A DNA stretch of 64,000 bases from an uncultured Coriobacteriales bacterium (GCA_934636245.1 CAKUAI010000001.1:62001-126000), one strand, 5' to 3'; numbered from the stretch's first letter, positions 33,444 through 42,800 are shown. Translations and numbers: made by a program. Notes: generated by a model not told the origin, from the letters alone.

Positions 33444-34515
33444 CGCGACATCAGGGGGATGAGGGCCCGCCAACCGATGTCTTGCGCGCGCGTTTAGTAC
33501 TCGCCCCTCCAGGCGCGGTTGCGCAGGATGTACATGTGCGCGGGGCCGTTGCCCGAGTCGGGCAGGCGGTAGACCTGGTCGTCGGTGAACTCCTCGCAGG
33601 CGCCGTCGTCGAGGAACTCGCCCAGCGTGCGGTCGTAGGCGCCCATGAAGTCGCGCACGTCGCCGTCGGCGTCGCCGTAGAAGCGGGCCAGGCCGCCGCA
33701 CTGGGTGACGCACTGGGGCAGGCCGCCGTCGGCAACCTGGCCGGCGCACAGGTTGCACTTCTGCGCGACGTTGTTGGCGTCGAGGTAGCGCACGCCGTAG
33801 GGGCAGGCGTCCAGGCACATGCCGCAGCCGATGCACTGCTCGGCGTCGATCTGGACGGTTCCGTCCTCGGCGATGGCGGAGGCGCCCGTCGGGCACACCG
33901 TCACGCACTCGGGGCTCGAGCAGTGCTGGCACTGCATGGGCAGGAAGTACATCTCCACGTCGGGGAACTGGCCGCTGCCGCCCTCGATGGGGTAGGGGCC
34001 CACGCGCTTGATCTTGACCCACTGCTGGCCGATGTCGACGCCGTTGACCGCCTTGCACCCGACGCTGCAGGCCATGCAGCCAACGCACTTGTTGAGGTCG
34101 GTAATGATCGCCTTGTGCATACTCTATGCTCTCCCCTCGTAATCGGGCAGCCACTCCTGCAGGCGCGGGTCGTCGGCGCTGTGAATGATCTCGGTGCCGT
34201 CGATGCCGCACGGGACGGGGTTGCCGAACGGCGAGTTGTCCGCCGTCGCCTTGTACACCTTCACCGCGTAGGCGCGCAGGTTGGAGGAGCCGATGAACGG
34301 GTCCTGGGCGTCCTTGTCGATGAGGCAGTTGCAGCAAGAAAGCTCGAAGCCCTTGTCGGCCTGCTTGAGCTCGGGGTACCACCACTGGTGCTCGAGGTTC
34401 ACCACGCCGGGCGCGATGCCGTAGTACAGGTCTGCGACCTCGCGGATCTTGCCCCACTCGGTCTCGATCCAGCACCAGTCGCCGTCGGCGATGCCGAGGC
34501 GCTCGGCGTCTGCGG
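33444..34515. repeat. 1.07-kb direct duplication, right copy
   Basis: Matches 17810-18881. This copy is part of an intact reductase operon and is therefore the probable source. The other copy carries only a fragment of the catalytic gene. Confidence 0.92.
33494..34120 (-). CDS. Four-cluster ferredoxin subunit (DmsB-like)
   Basis: 208 residues, identical to the product of 17860-18486, with four cysteine groups for iron-sulfur clusters. It follows its catalytic partner with only 3 bases between the genes. Together they form a DmsAB-type pair. No membrane anchor gene of DmsC, NrfD or cytochrome type is found nearby, unlike the cluster at 1-6.6 kb. Confidence 0.92.
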   Translation of the reverse strand: MHKAIITDLNKCVGCMACSVGCKAVNGVDIGQQWVKIKRVGPYPIEGGSGQFPDVEMYFLPMQCQHCSSPECVTVCPTGASAIAEDGTVQIDAEQCIGCGMCLDACPYGVRYLDANNVAQKCNLCAGQVADGGLPQCVTQCGGLARFYGDADGDVRDFMGAYDRTLGEFLDDGACEEFTDDQVYRLPDSGNGPAHMYILRNRAWRGEY

Positions 34516-37051
34516 GGTTGATCTCCATGCGGGGCACGGGCCACAACTCGCGGCACCAGGGAAGCTGACGGTGCTCGGAGTGGAAGTACGTGGGCTGACG
34601 GCGTCCGGTCGTGGCCAGGAAGTCGTTGTCCTCCGTGAAGCGCTCAGGCTCGGCGACGGGGCCGTGCGGGGCCTCGCGGAACGTGGGCAGAGCCTGCTCG
34701 GGGCCAACGTAGGTGTCCAGGACCGTGGACCAGATCTCCTGCAGGCGCGTCGTGGTGTTCCAGCCCTGGGACTTGGGCATGTCGAGCACCATGGGCCAAG
34801 GAGAGTCGGCCTTCGTTGCCCAGCCGGTCTCGTAGCGACGGTACACGCCCCAGGCCTCGGGCTTCTCAATCTTGGAGTCGAACCAGCCGTTCTTTTGGAA
34901 TTCGGCCTTGTAGTCCTGCCAGTTGTCAAAGCGGAAGCCGGCAAGGGCAATGCCGTTGCACACGTTGGCGGCGTCGTCGACGGGCCAGGGGTCGTCGCCG
35001 GCGGCATAGGGCTCGCCCATCGCGCGGAAGACGCGGATGTGGATCTCGAGGTCGCTCTTGGCCTCGCCCGGCGGCTCGATGGCTTTGCACGTGGCGCCGA
35101 AGTCGCCCGAGCAGCCCTGGGCCTTGCGGATGCAGTCGAGCTCGAGCCAGTGTGCGGCAGGCAGCACGAGGTCGGCCTGGCCCACGGTCGGGGTCTCCCA
35201 CATGTCGATGGACACCCAGAAGTCGAGCTTCTTGAGCTGCTCATAGGCATAGCTGGAGTTGCACTGGTTCATGTGGTCGCCGGTCTCGCCGATGCCGCAC
35301 GTCACCTTGTAGGGCTCGCCGGTCTCGATGGCGCGATAGATGCTGTTGGCGTCGGCCCAGCCGGGGCTGCACGGCTTGCCGATGCACGGGAAGTCGAGGG
35401 AGCCCAGGATGACGCTGCGATCAGTTTCAATCTCGCTCTTCGCGCTGGGGATGCACATGCCCAGGTCCATGAACGGCCAGCCGGGGGTGGAGCCGCGCAT
35501 GCCGCCGGGGATGTCCATGTTGCCCGTGATGCCGCAGATGAGGTCCATGGTGCGGTTGGTCTGCAGGGCGTTGGTGGAGTGCTCCAGGGCGAGCATGTAC
35601 TGGATGCCGCCGTTGCCGTAACCGGTGGAGGGGTCCACGCGGGTGGCGTAGGTCGTGGCTGCCTTGATGATGTTCTCGGCCGGCACCTCGCAGATCTGCG
35701 CGACGGTCTCGGGGTCGAAGGCGGCCACGTGGTCGATGAGGTGCTCCCACACGGTGCGGCAGCGAATCTTCTTGCCGTCCTTCAGCGTGACCTCGATGCC
35801 GCCGTCCTCGGTGTGGAGCGCGGGGTAGAGACCCTCGGGGAAGGGCGTCAGGTCAAGCACGAAGCCCTGGGACTGACCGGTGAAGGACAGACCGGGCTGG
35901 TTGGCCTCCTTGCCCTCCGTTGCCGGCTCCCACACCTCGCCCTCCCAGTGCGGGGCCACGCGCTCGCCCTTGTCGTCGACGTCGTCCTCGGCGTCGAACC
36001 AGGAGAGCTCGCCTGTGAGCTCGTTGACCACGATGAAGCGGCTGGGACGGCCGCCCTCGATGAGGTCGGACTCCTTGAGCAGGTGGTTCTTTGTGGTGCC
36101 GTGTCCCGTGGTGGACTCGTTGGGCTCGGGGTCATAGTCGGGGTCGTCCACGACGAGCATGGGGGCGTTCATCCACTTGCGGACATAGAGGTCGTCGTAG
36201 AGCTCCTTGTCGATGATGACGTTGAGCCAGGCAAGACCCATGGCGGCGTCGGTGCCGGGGCGCAGCGGCAGCCAGATGTCGGCCTCCTTGCCCAGGTTGG
36301 TCATGCGCGGGTCGACGATGATGTGGGTGTCGGCGCGCGTGGCGACGTCGACGGTGGTGCGGCACGAGTCGTCGTAGTTGGACAGCTCAGAGGCGCCGCC
36401 CCACTGCACATACACGCGCGGGCGGCCGACGGTCTCCATCCAGGAGTAGGCGTTGGAGGCGTCAACCGAGGTTGCATAGAAGCGCGGGCCCTTGCAGATC
36501 TCGTTGGCCTGAATGGCGTTGGGCGAGTGGAAGCACTGCTTGTAGGCGCTGTAGGGACCCATTGCCCAGATGCGGCTCGTGCCGCCCATGGAGAAGTAGG
36601 TCTCGTAGCCGTACTTGTCCTGAAGCTCCTTGAACTTGGCGCCAAGAATTTCCTCGGCCTCGTCCCAGCTGATGCGCTCCCAACCGGGGTCGTCGGAACC
36701 CTTGGGGTTCGTGCGCTTCATGGGGTACTTGATGCGGTCGGGGTGATAGGCGGCCTGCAGCGATGCCTGTCCCTTGGCGCAGTGGTTGCCCATGGAGCCG
36801 AAGCAGCTCGTGTCGCCCTCGGTCTTGATGACCTTGCCGTCCTTGACGTACACCCAGACGCCGCACTCCATCTTGCCGCAGCCACGGCAGGCGCTTCTGA
36901 TCTTGGTGACCTCGCCGGCCTTGGCTGCGTCCTCAGGCGAGCCGTCGGCCAGGGCGGTGCCGGTAATCGCGCTCGACAACGCGGTCGCCGTGCCCGCAAT
37001 CACCGCTGTCTTCATGAACGTCCGGCGTGACATGCTGAGCTTATTACCCAT
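34124..37051 (-). CDS. Tat-exported molybdopterin oxidoreductase, catalytic subunit
   Basis: 975 residues. The Tat signal is SRRTFMK (residues 8-14) with cleavage near ALA/DG. A [4Fe-4S] site is formed by C55-x2-C58-x4-C63 and C91. The family segment RIKYPMKR and a C-terminal dinucleotide-binding domain (ADAERLGIADGDWCWIETEW) follow. It is a clear paralogue of the protein at 1241-4042 but diverged, so the acceptor probably differs. The start at 37051 has AGGAG 5-6 bases upstream and directly precedes the Tat signal. It is divergent from the membrane LuxR gene at 37307. Its last ~130 codons are duplicated at 18490. Confidence 0.92.
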   Translation of the reverse strand: MGNKLSMSRRTFMKTAVIAGTATALSSAITGTALADGSPEDAAKAGEVTKIRSACRGCGKMECGVWVYVKDGKVIKTEGDTSCFGSMGNHCAKGQASLQAAYHPDRIKYPMKRTNPKGSDDPGWERISWDEAEEILGAKFKELQDKYGYETYFSMGGTSRIWAMGPYSAYKQCFHSPNAIQANEICKGPRFYATSVDASNAYSWMETVGRPRVYVQWGGASELSNYDDSCRTTVDVATRADTHIIVDPRMTNLGKEADIWLPLRPGTDAAMGLAWLNVIIDKELYDDLYVRKWMNAPMLVVDDPDYDPEPNESTTGHGTTKNHLLKESDLIEGGRPSRFIVVNELTGELSWFDAEDDVDDKGERVAPHWEGEVWEPATEGKEANQPGLSFTGQSQGFVLDLTPFPEGLYPALHTEDGGIEVTLKDGKKIRCRTVWEHLIDHVAAFDPETVAQICEVPAENIIKAATTYATRVDPSTGYGNGGIQYMLALEHSTNALQTNRTMDLICGITGNMDIPGGMRGSTPGWPFMDLGMCIPSAKSEIETDRSVILGSLDFPCIGKPCSPGWADANSIYRAIETGEPYKVTCGIGETGDHMNQCNSSYAYEQLKKLDFWVSIDMWETPTVGQADLVLPAAHWLELDCIRKAQGCSGDFGATCKAIEPPGEAKSDLEIHIRVFRAMGEPYAAGDDPWPVDDAANVCNGIALAGFRFDNWQDYKAEFQKNGWFDSKIEKPEAWGVYRRYETGWATKADSPWPMVLDMPKSQGWNTTTRLQEIWSTVLDTYVGPEQALPTFREAPHGPVAEPERFTEDNDFLATTGRRQPTYFHSEHRQLPWCRELWPVPRMEINPADAERLGIADGDWCWIETEWGKIREVADLYYGIAPGVVNLEHQWWYPELKQADKGFELSCCNCLIDKDAQDPFIGSSNLRAYAVKVYKATADNSPFGNPVPCGIDGTEIIHSADDPRLQEWLPDYEGRA

Positions 37052-37306
37052 GTGCCCTCTCCTTTCGTTTGCTTGCAGGTATGCCAAGCCGCCGTGGCGC
37101 ACGGTGGCGGCCCGCCCTTTTCGGAAGGGCGCAGGCATTTCCCATTGCTACTTTTCTCATGTGACCGCGCCGGGCGGAATCGACTGCTAGCATGAAGACG
37201 TTCGTTTTGCGACCTCGGGCCACCTTTTGCAAAATCGTGTTGCGAGCATGATGCCCCTGGTACAGGCAGGATGTACCCTGGTTGGTGGGAGAAAGGGTGT
37301 GTACAT

Positions 37307-38899
37307 ATGCAAAAGCAGGACGCTCAGCCGCTGACGGGCGGCAAAAGGGAGTCGTCCCTTGCGAGGTGGCTGCGCGCAGGCCGGTCGCTTGTTCCCACGA
37401 GGGACGAGCTGACGTTCGGCGTGGCGTTGTCGCTGTATCTCGCGTGGGTCGACAACATGTTTTATGGCGCAAAGATTATCGGGCGCAGTTGGTCGCCGTT
37501 TCAGGAGGTCGGTGCGGGCGACGTCTTGTACTACGTGTCGATTGTGACGCTGCTTGTGCTGCTGTGTTTTTTGGCGTGGCGGGGGTCGGTGGTCGACCGC
37601 GTGCTCTATTCGTCGCGCATGTGCACTGCTGGCGCAGCGGGCATGGTGCTCTCGACGCTTTTGATACTGACGACGATACCCGGCGGTATGATCGAGGCCG
37701 TCGCCATACCGTTTGCCGGCGTGTTGAGTGCGCTTGCGAGCGGTGTGTGCCTCATGCAGTGGAGCCGTCTGACCAGCGGCCTGGACTACCGGGGCATCGT
37801 GATAACGGGCGCGCTTGGGTATGTGTTCGCCAAGGTGATTGTTGTGCTCGCCCAGATGGGCGGATTGGCATTTCGCGATGAGACCATCCTTGTCATTCTG
37901 GTGATGACTGCGTTGAACTGCCTGTTTGCAGCGGGTGCGGGCTTGTTGTTCCGCAAATGCGCCATACGACAGGGCGCCTGGGGTAGCTGGTTGTCTGCGG
38001 AGGAAGGCAAGGATCCCGAGCGGGATGTTCCGCCAGACGCCTCAAACGAAACGGACACGGTCATACGCATGACTGCGGCTCTGGTTGTCATTGGGTTTAT
38101 CCCCGTGTTGGCCCGCGAGATGGGCCTGGGTATGGTGCGCGAGTCTACGGGTATGCCTGCTTATTGGTTCGTGGAGATGCATACGGTCAGTCTATTTGTC
38201 ATGGCGTTGGCGGCGTTGCTTATCGTGGCGGGATTCCTTTCGGAGAGGGCGCGGCTCCATGTGGGAGGGTGCTATCGGCTTATAACCCTGCTTGCCTTTG
38301 TTGGCTCCCTTTCAATGCCTCTGCCTTTTGTGCTCGATGACGCGGGCTTTGCGCTTCCCGGTATCTGGGCGTCTTCGGCGTTCGACTGCCTGCATATCAT
38401 GATGTGGATTGTCATCGCCTCGTTCGGTCGAATGCATCGTGAGCTCTCTACCAGGTATTACGCCGTGGTCAGAATCGGCTGGACACTCGGCCCCCTGCTC
38501 GGTGGGCTTTTGGCGCATAGCTTGTGGCGAAGCGGGGCGTTGTCGATGTCTGGGATCCAGATAACATACCTTCTCGCTGCCGGCTGCACCTTGGCCGTGT
38601 ACCTCATGTTTGCCTACATCTTCCCAGAGCGCTCGCTTGCCCATGCGCTGGACGTCATGCCGCGTCGTGTGCGCCGTCCGTTCCAGGAGCGTTGCCATGC
38701 CCTGGCACAGCGCTCGGGCCTGTCTGAGCGCGAGTTCGAAATCATGATGTACTTTGCCAAGGGGCGCGATGCCGCGTACATCCAGCAGGAGCTCGTGCTC
38801 ACCCACAGCACGGTCTCGACGCACCGGCAGCACATCTACGCAAAGCTCGGCGTGCATTCGCAGCAAGAGCTCCTCGATCTGCTCAATGAGGCAGAATAA
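37307..38899 (+). CDS. Membrane-bound LuxR-family regulator
   Basis: 530 residues. About twelve hydrophobic helices occupy residues 40-450, followed by a C-terminal LuxR helix-turn-helix: RSGLSEREFEIMMYFAKGRD then LVLTHSTVSTHRQHIYAKLG. It is divergent from the molybdopterin reductase at 34124-37051, so it is inferred to sense a metabolite and switch that operon. The architecture is the same as at 14011-15648, with low sequence similarity. The ATG at 37307 is preferred to an in-frame one at 37271 because AAAGGG is better spaced. The 255-base divergent region (37052-37306) must hold both promoters and contains a small GCCC-TTTTCGG-AAGGGC hairpin near 37115. Confidence 0.85.
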   Translation: MQKQDAQPLTGGKRESSLARWLRAGRSLVPTRDELTFGVALSLYLAWVDNMFYGAKIIGRSWSPFQEVGAGDVLYYVSIVTLLVLLCFLAWRGSVVDRVLYSSRMCTAGAAGMVLSTLLILTTIPGGMIEAVAIPFAGVLSALASGVCLMQWSRLTSGLDYRGIVITGALGYVFAKVIVVLAQMGGLAFRDETILVILVMTALNCLFAAGAGLLFRKCAIRQGAWGSWLSAEEGKDPERDVPPDASNETDTVIRMTAALVVIGFIPVLAREMGLGMVRESTGMPAYWFVEMHTVSLFVMALAALLIVAGFLSERARLHVGGCYRLITLLAFVGSLSMPLPFVLDDAGFALPGIWASSAFDCLHIMMWIVIASFGRMHRELSTRYYAVVRIGWTLGPLLGGLLAHSLWRSGALSMSGIQITYLLAAGCTLAVYLMFAYIFPERSLAHALDVMPRRVRRPFQERCHALAQRSGLSEREFEIMMYFAKGRDAAYIQQELVLTHSTVSTHRQHIYAKLGVHSQQELLDLLNEAE

Positions 38900-39079
38900 C
38901 AGCCTGCGTCAGTAAAGAATTACCGTTCTACCTGCATTTTTGTATGATGTCATGTTCCCGATACGATGACGTATGCGGACTTGTGAGGCAGTATTCGTGA
39001 GCGACACACGAGTTGCATTGCAAGTTGGAGGCAAGGCTGCGGGCCGAGGGGCGTGCGGCGGAAGCTGACGGAGGGCATC

Positions 39080-40876
39080 ATGCACGATGCGGATGGAATG
39101 AGGGCCGGGCAGGTCGGGGTGCACCCGACCGATGCCCAGGCCATGGTGGCCGATGCTGTATTGGGTGGGGCGGGTGCCGTGGCTGTCCACGGCGGCTTTG
39201 CGGCTGGCAAGACGTATGCCCTTGCCTTTGCCGCGGCCGAGCTGGTGCGCTCGGGCGTGCCTGCCGAGGAAATTCTTTTTGCGGTGCCGCGTCGCTCGCA
39301 GGCGGCCTATGCGCAGCGGGTGCTTGCGGAGCTGGGAGTCGACGACATCTCGCCTCAAAGTGTTTTGGAAGTTGCCTGTGACGTTTTGGACACCGAGCAG
39401 GCACGCGCGTTTACGGGGCGTCGGCCTCGCATCGTCTTGGATTTCGAGCAGGCCGCCCTTGAGGAGGACCTCAAGACCCTCGGCACCCAGCCGCGCCGCT
39501 TGCGCGAGTTGTCGAAGTTCCTGTTCCGCGGGTTGGTCGACCTTGAGGATCGCGATCCAAACTGGCTGATAACCGTGGAAGAGATGGACACGCTGGCGCT
39601 TGTGCGGGCCTCGATGTCCGAGCAGGGTGCCATGTTGGCCTGCGAGGCGGCCAATCTTGCATGCGGCTACCTGGAGTCTGAGTCCGGCGCGCAGGCCCCG
39701 CGAAAGCGCTATGTCCTGGCGGACGGCTATTCGTCCATGACCAAGGCCTCCCAGCGTCTGCTTGACCTGCTCGCAAACGATTGCCTGGTTGCAAGCGGGT
39801 CGGTCGACGACCCCGGCGCGGGCAATGAACGACATCCCTTCTCCCAGGGATTAGACGGCCTCGTCGACAGACGTGGCGGCGAGGTCGTCGTATTTGACCT
39901 GGGAGATGTTCCTGCGAGCACACCACGGCTGGCCAATGTAGTATGGCCGACGCCGGCCGACGAGATTTCAGGTGTGGCTGCGTGGATTGAGGCTCGTGTT
40001 AAAGAAGGCATGCTTCCGGCAGACTGTGCGGTCGTGGTGCCCAATCAGGTTTGGGGCCGACGCCTTGTACGAGCTTTGGAGGAACGCGGCATGGCGTGCT
40101 CGCGCGTGGCTGTGGGCGAGCCGTTCCGCGGCGATCCTCGCAATGCAAATCGCAATGCGGCTCAGAAGGAGCTTTGCCTCAAAGAGATAGCCGTCGACAA
40201 GACCGACATGCTTGCGTGGCGCTGCTGGTGCGGTTTTGACAACGCGCTGCTTGGAAGCCAGGCCTGGAAGGAGCTGCGTTCCTGGGTTGCCGAGCGCGGA
40301 TGCGGTCTGGCAGAGGCGTTGCTTGGCCTTGCGGACCTTCGCGAGGCGTCCGGCGAGCTCCCGTTTCCTGCAGCTGCCCATCTTGCGGCTTGTGTGCGCT
40401 CGGGACTTGAGGGCGCAAAGGCGTTTGAGGGGTCGGCAAGCAGCGGGGAAGTGGCGAGGGAACGAGCGCAGGCTCTCGACCCCGCGCTTGGCCATGTGCT
40501 CGGCTCCGGTGTCATCGTTGCCACCGAGGAGCTGCTGAACGGCACGCATGTGGATAACGTGGTGGCATGCGGGCTGGTAGACGGCTTTTTCCCGGGGCAC
40601 GACTGCTTCAACGACCGCCTACCCCCCGACATCAAGGCGCGCAATCTCGACCACGGGCGCGTTGTGTTCGACCGCATTTTGCATTTGGGCACCAAGACGT
40701 GCGTGCTTTCGCGCTTCGATCACGAGTGGCTGGTCGACGCCGAGCCCGCGCGTATGGAAATCAAACGTATCACGGCCCGGCCGCAGGGACGCCTCGCGGC
40801 GATTTGGCCGAGCGCCTACGTGCGTGAGCGTGCAGAGGAGCTGCCTGCGACGCACGAGGGGCGGATTGTTCTGTAG
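39080..40876 (+). CDS. Degenerate UvrD/AddB-like ATPase of unknown role
   Basis: 598 residues. The N-terminus looks like a superfamily 1 helicase: a Q-motif-like HPTDAQAMV, Walker A HGGFAAGKTYAL (about residues 34-45) and VPRRSQAAYAQRVLAELG in place of motif Ia. Towards the end, NVVACGLVDGFFPGHDCFND recalls motif V and VFDRILHLGTKTCVLSRF the motif VI region, but key helicase arginines and a DExx motif are not obvious. No nuclease motif is seen. It is followed by a winged-helix gene (41 bases) and a TorD chaperone, suggesting one operon. Why such a protein travels with molybdoenzyme genes is unknown. The start is chosen for GGAGGG upstream. Confidence 0.55.
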   Translation: MHDADGMRAGQVGVHPTDAQAMVADAVLGGAGAVAVHGGFAAGKTYALAFAAAELVRSGVPAEEILFAVPRRSQAAYAQRVLAELGVDDISPQSVLEVACDVLDTEQARAFTGRRPRIVLDFEQAALEEDLKTLGTQPRRLRELSKFLFRGLVDLEDRDPNWLITVEEMDTLALVRASMSEQGAMLACEAANLACGYLESESGAQAPRKRYVLADGYSSMTKASQRLLDLLANDCLVASGSVDDPGAGNERHPFSQGLDGLVDRRGGEVVVFDLGDVPASTPRLANVVWPTPADEISGVAAWIEARVKEGMLPADCAVVVPNQVWGRRLVRALEERGMACSRVAVGEPFRGDPRNANRNAAQKELCLKEIAVDKTDMLAWRCWCGFDNALLGSQAWKELRSWVAERGCGLAEALLGLADLREASGELPFPAAAHLAACVRSGLEGAKAFEGSASSGEVARERAQALDPALGHVLGSGVIVATEELLNGTHVDNVVACGLVDGFFPGHDCFNDRLPPDIKARNLDHGRVVFDRILHLGTKTCVLSRFDHEWLVDAEPARMEIKRITARPQGRLAAIWPSAYVRERAEELPATHEGRIVL

Positions 40877-40917
40877 GACGGCAATGGAAGACTTCTTTTG
40901 GGAGAGGGGAAGGCAGA

Positions 40918-41841
40918 ATGGCGAACAACGAGTGGGAAGAGCTGCTAGACGAGGAGTACGAGCGCCTCGAAGGTGTGGAAGACGAGGGTGCATTTGACGA
41001 GGAGGTCTGTGAGGCGCAGACGCCGGCAGGCCGTCATCCTGCGGGGCCGTCGTCCAACCCTGCTGAGTACTTTGCCCAGGAGCATGAGGAAGCACCTGCC
41101 AGTGCCGCCGAGCGACTTGCCAAGCTGGTAGACACGATGCCCGGCCAAACGAAGATGCTCACGCGCATCCTTGATTTCTGCCGAGAGCGCCGCACGACGC
41201 AGGAGGTTCTCGATGCCGTTGCCGCGTGGCAAAAGCTGAACTTCTCGGTGTATGAGCCCGCTGTGCTCTGCGGTTTGCTGGAGAAGGCGGGCGGCCTCGA
41301 CCATGTCAACGAGGACGGGACGCCGTATGTGCAGCCTGATGAGGGGACTGCCTCATCGGCAACTTTGGAAGATGCCCAGGATGCCACCGATGAGAAGCAG
41401 GCCGACCAGGCAGAAGGGGTCCTGACGCAGGAACCGAGCCTGGAAGGGGAGGCTGGGACCGACGAGGTGTCGGAGGAGGACTTCGACGACAGCTGTGCGG
41501 AGCCCGAACCGCAGAGGCCGTCGTTCTGGGTGAGCACGCAGGCCGGTCTCGATCTCGTCGCCGAACACGACCCCCGCGCGCATGTGGCGCAGATGCTCGA
41601 GGACGAGGCGTGCTACATGCCTGTATATCGCGAGCTACTGGAGAAGTTGGCCGACGGTCCCATGACGAAAAAGGAGATAGACGTCATCGTCCGGGCCAAC
41701 CCCGCCTCTGAAAGCCCCCGCCGCCTGGGAGGCTATTTCGTCGACCGTCTGGAGCGCATCGAGGCCATTGAGTGGACGGGTGCCTGGTCCATTACCGAGA
41801 TAGGCCGCGAGCTGCTTGACAACGAGGCCCTTTACCAGTAG
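40918..41841 (+). CDS. Double winged-helix-like protein upstream of TorD gene
   Basis: 307 residues: an acidic N-terminus (about 1-65), a first helical winged-helix-like unit (TKMLTRILDFCRERRTTQEV to about 120), an acidic low-complexity insert rich in E, D and A (about 135-200), and a second unit ending IEWTGAWSITEIGRELL. The two units align with the whole protein at 392-1000, including STQAGLDL versus LTEKGEDL. It has no membrane segment. It is encoded between the UvrD-like gene and the chaperone (22-base gap to the latter). The paralogy and shared context suggest a dedicated factor for molybdoenzyme clusters in this lineage. Confidence 0.7.
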   Translation: MANNEWEELLDEEYERLEGVEDEGAFDEEVCEAQTPAGRHPAGPSSNPAEYFAQEHEEAPASAAERLAKLVDTMPGQTKMLTRILDFCRERRTTQEVLDAVAAWQKLNFSVYEPAVLCGLLEKAGGLDHVNEDGTPYVQPDEGTASSATLEDAQDATDEKQADQAEGVLTQEPSLEGEAGTDEVSEEDFDDSCAEPEPQRPSFWVSTQAGLDLVAEHDPRAHVAQMLEDEACYMPVYRELLEKLADGPMTKKEIDVIVRANPASESPRRLGGYFVDRLERIEAIEWTGAWSITEIGRELLDNEALYQ

Positions 41842-41863
41842 CACATCCCCTAAGGAGCAAACC

Positions 41864-42583
41864 ATGCTGACTGAAGCAGAGAAGAACGAGGTCATCGGCA
41901 CCGACGAGCTGGCCCAGATGATGGATGACCGTGCTGCTACGTACAACCTTCTGGCGCGACTCTATCGCGTGGAGGTGGACGAGCCCCTGCTGGAGAAGCT
42001 GCGCACGGCGCGCTTCCCCCTGCGCACGGGCAACAAGGAGATTAACCTGGGCTACAAGCTTATGCGCGAGTACCTGGGCAATTCTTGGGAAAACGCCAAG
42101 ACCGAGCTCGCGGTGGACTACGTGCGCTCGTTCATCGGGCATGGCAACACGGCCTATTCGTGTGCCTATCCGTATGAGAGCGTCTACACGAGCGGCCGCC
42201 GTCTTCTTATGCAGGATGCTCGCGACGAGGTTGTGCTCATCTACCGCAGCGCCGGCAAGGACAAGGCTCCCGATTGGACGGACCCCGAGGACCATATTGC
42301 CCTTGAGCTGGAGTTTGAGGGTTTCCTGTGTACCAAGGCCGCCGAGGCTTTGCGCGCGGGCAACGAGGACGAGGCTGCTGCTTATGCCGTGCAGCAACGC
42401 AACTTTCTGGAAGACCACCTGCTCAGCTGGACACCCATGATGCTGGCCGACCTCGATCGTTTCTCCCGGACTGACTTCTATAAGGGCCTTGGCCACCTCA
42501 CGACGGGCGTGCTCCAGGAGGAGCGCAACGTCCTGGAAGAGCTGCTTGGCTCAGAGGACGACGAGAAAGTCGAGAAGGAATAG
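41864..42583 (+). CDS. TorD/DmsD-type molybdoenzyme chaperone
   Basis: 239 residues of the TorD family, with CAYPYESVYTSGRRLLMQDA and DPEDHIALELEFEGF as family marks. It probably serves the reductase at 34124-37051, which lies in the same neighbourhood on the other strand. The ATG at 41864 has AAGGAG 6 bases upstream; an in-frame upstream start lies inside the preceding gene. A terminator hairpin follows at 42615. Confidence 0.88.
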   Translation: MLTEAEKNEVIGTDELAQMMDDRAATYNLLARLYRVEVDEPLLEKLRTARFPLRTGNKEINLGYKLMREYLGNSWENAKTELAVDYVRSFIGHGNTAYSCAYPYESVYTSGRRLLMQDARDEVVLIYRSAGKDKAPDWTDPEDHIALELEFEGFLCTKAAEALRAGNEDEAAAYAVQQRNFLEDHLLSWTPMMLADLDRFSRTDFYKGLGHLTTGVLQEERNVLEELLGSEDDEKVEKE

Positions 42584-42614
42584 CCCGCCGCGCTGACGTG
42601 GTGGAATGGGTGAC

Positions 42615-42662
42615 AAGAACCCTGCTCGCTGGCCCAAGTGTGGCTGGTGGGCGGGGTTCTTT
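42615..42662 (+). terminator. Rho-independent-like terminator
   Basis: The arms AAGAACCCTGCTC and GGGCGGGGTTCTTT form a long imperfect stem 32 bases after the chaperone stop. Confidence 0.6.
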
Positions 42663-42708
42663 GTGGAGCGTGCGCCTCAGTCGGCTGAGTCGAGAGTGCA
42701 AGGCGATT

Positions 42709-42800
42709 TGCGAGCGACAGGTTGAGATTTCTAACGTTTCAACGGCATGTGTGCCTGAAAAACGTTGGATTTTTCAACCTATTGCTCGCGGTGGGGCGAC
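42709..42800. repeat. 92-base palindromic repeat element, copy 2
   Basis: Same ends as 33216-33307: GCGAGCGACAGGTTGAGAT left and TCAACCTATTGCTCGCGG right. The loop differs (AACGGCATGTGTGCC here). Stem changes are partly compensated, which suggests that folding matters. Confidence 0.65.

Noticed and set aside
33329..37030. 1233-codon plus-strand open frame
   Set aside because: It lies antisense to the DmsAB-type genes and has low-complexity composition.
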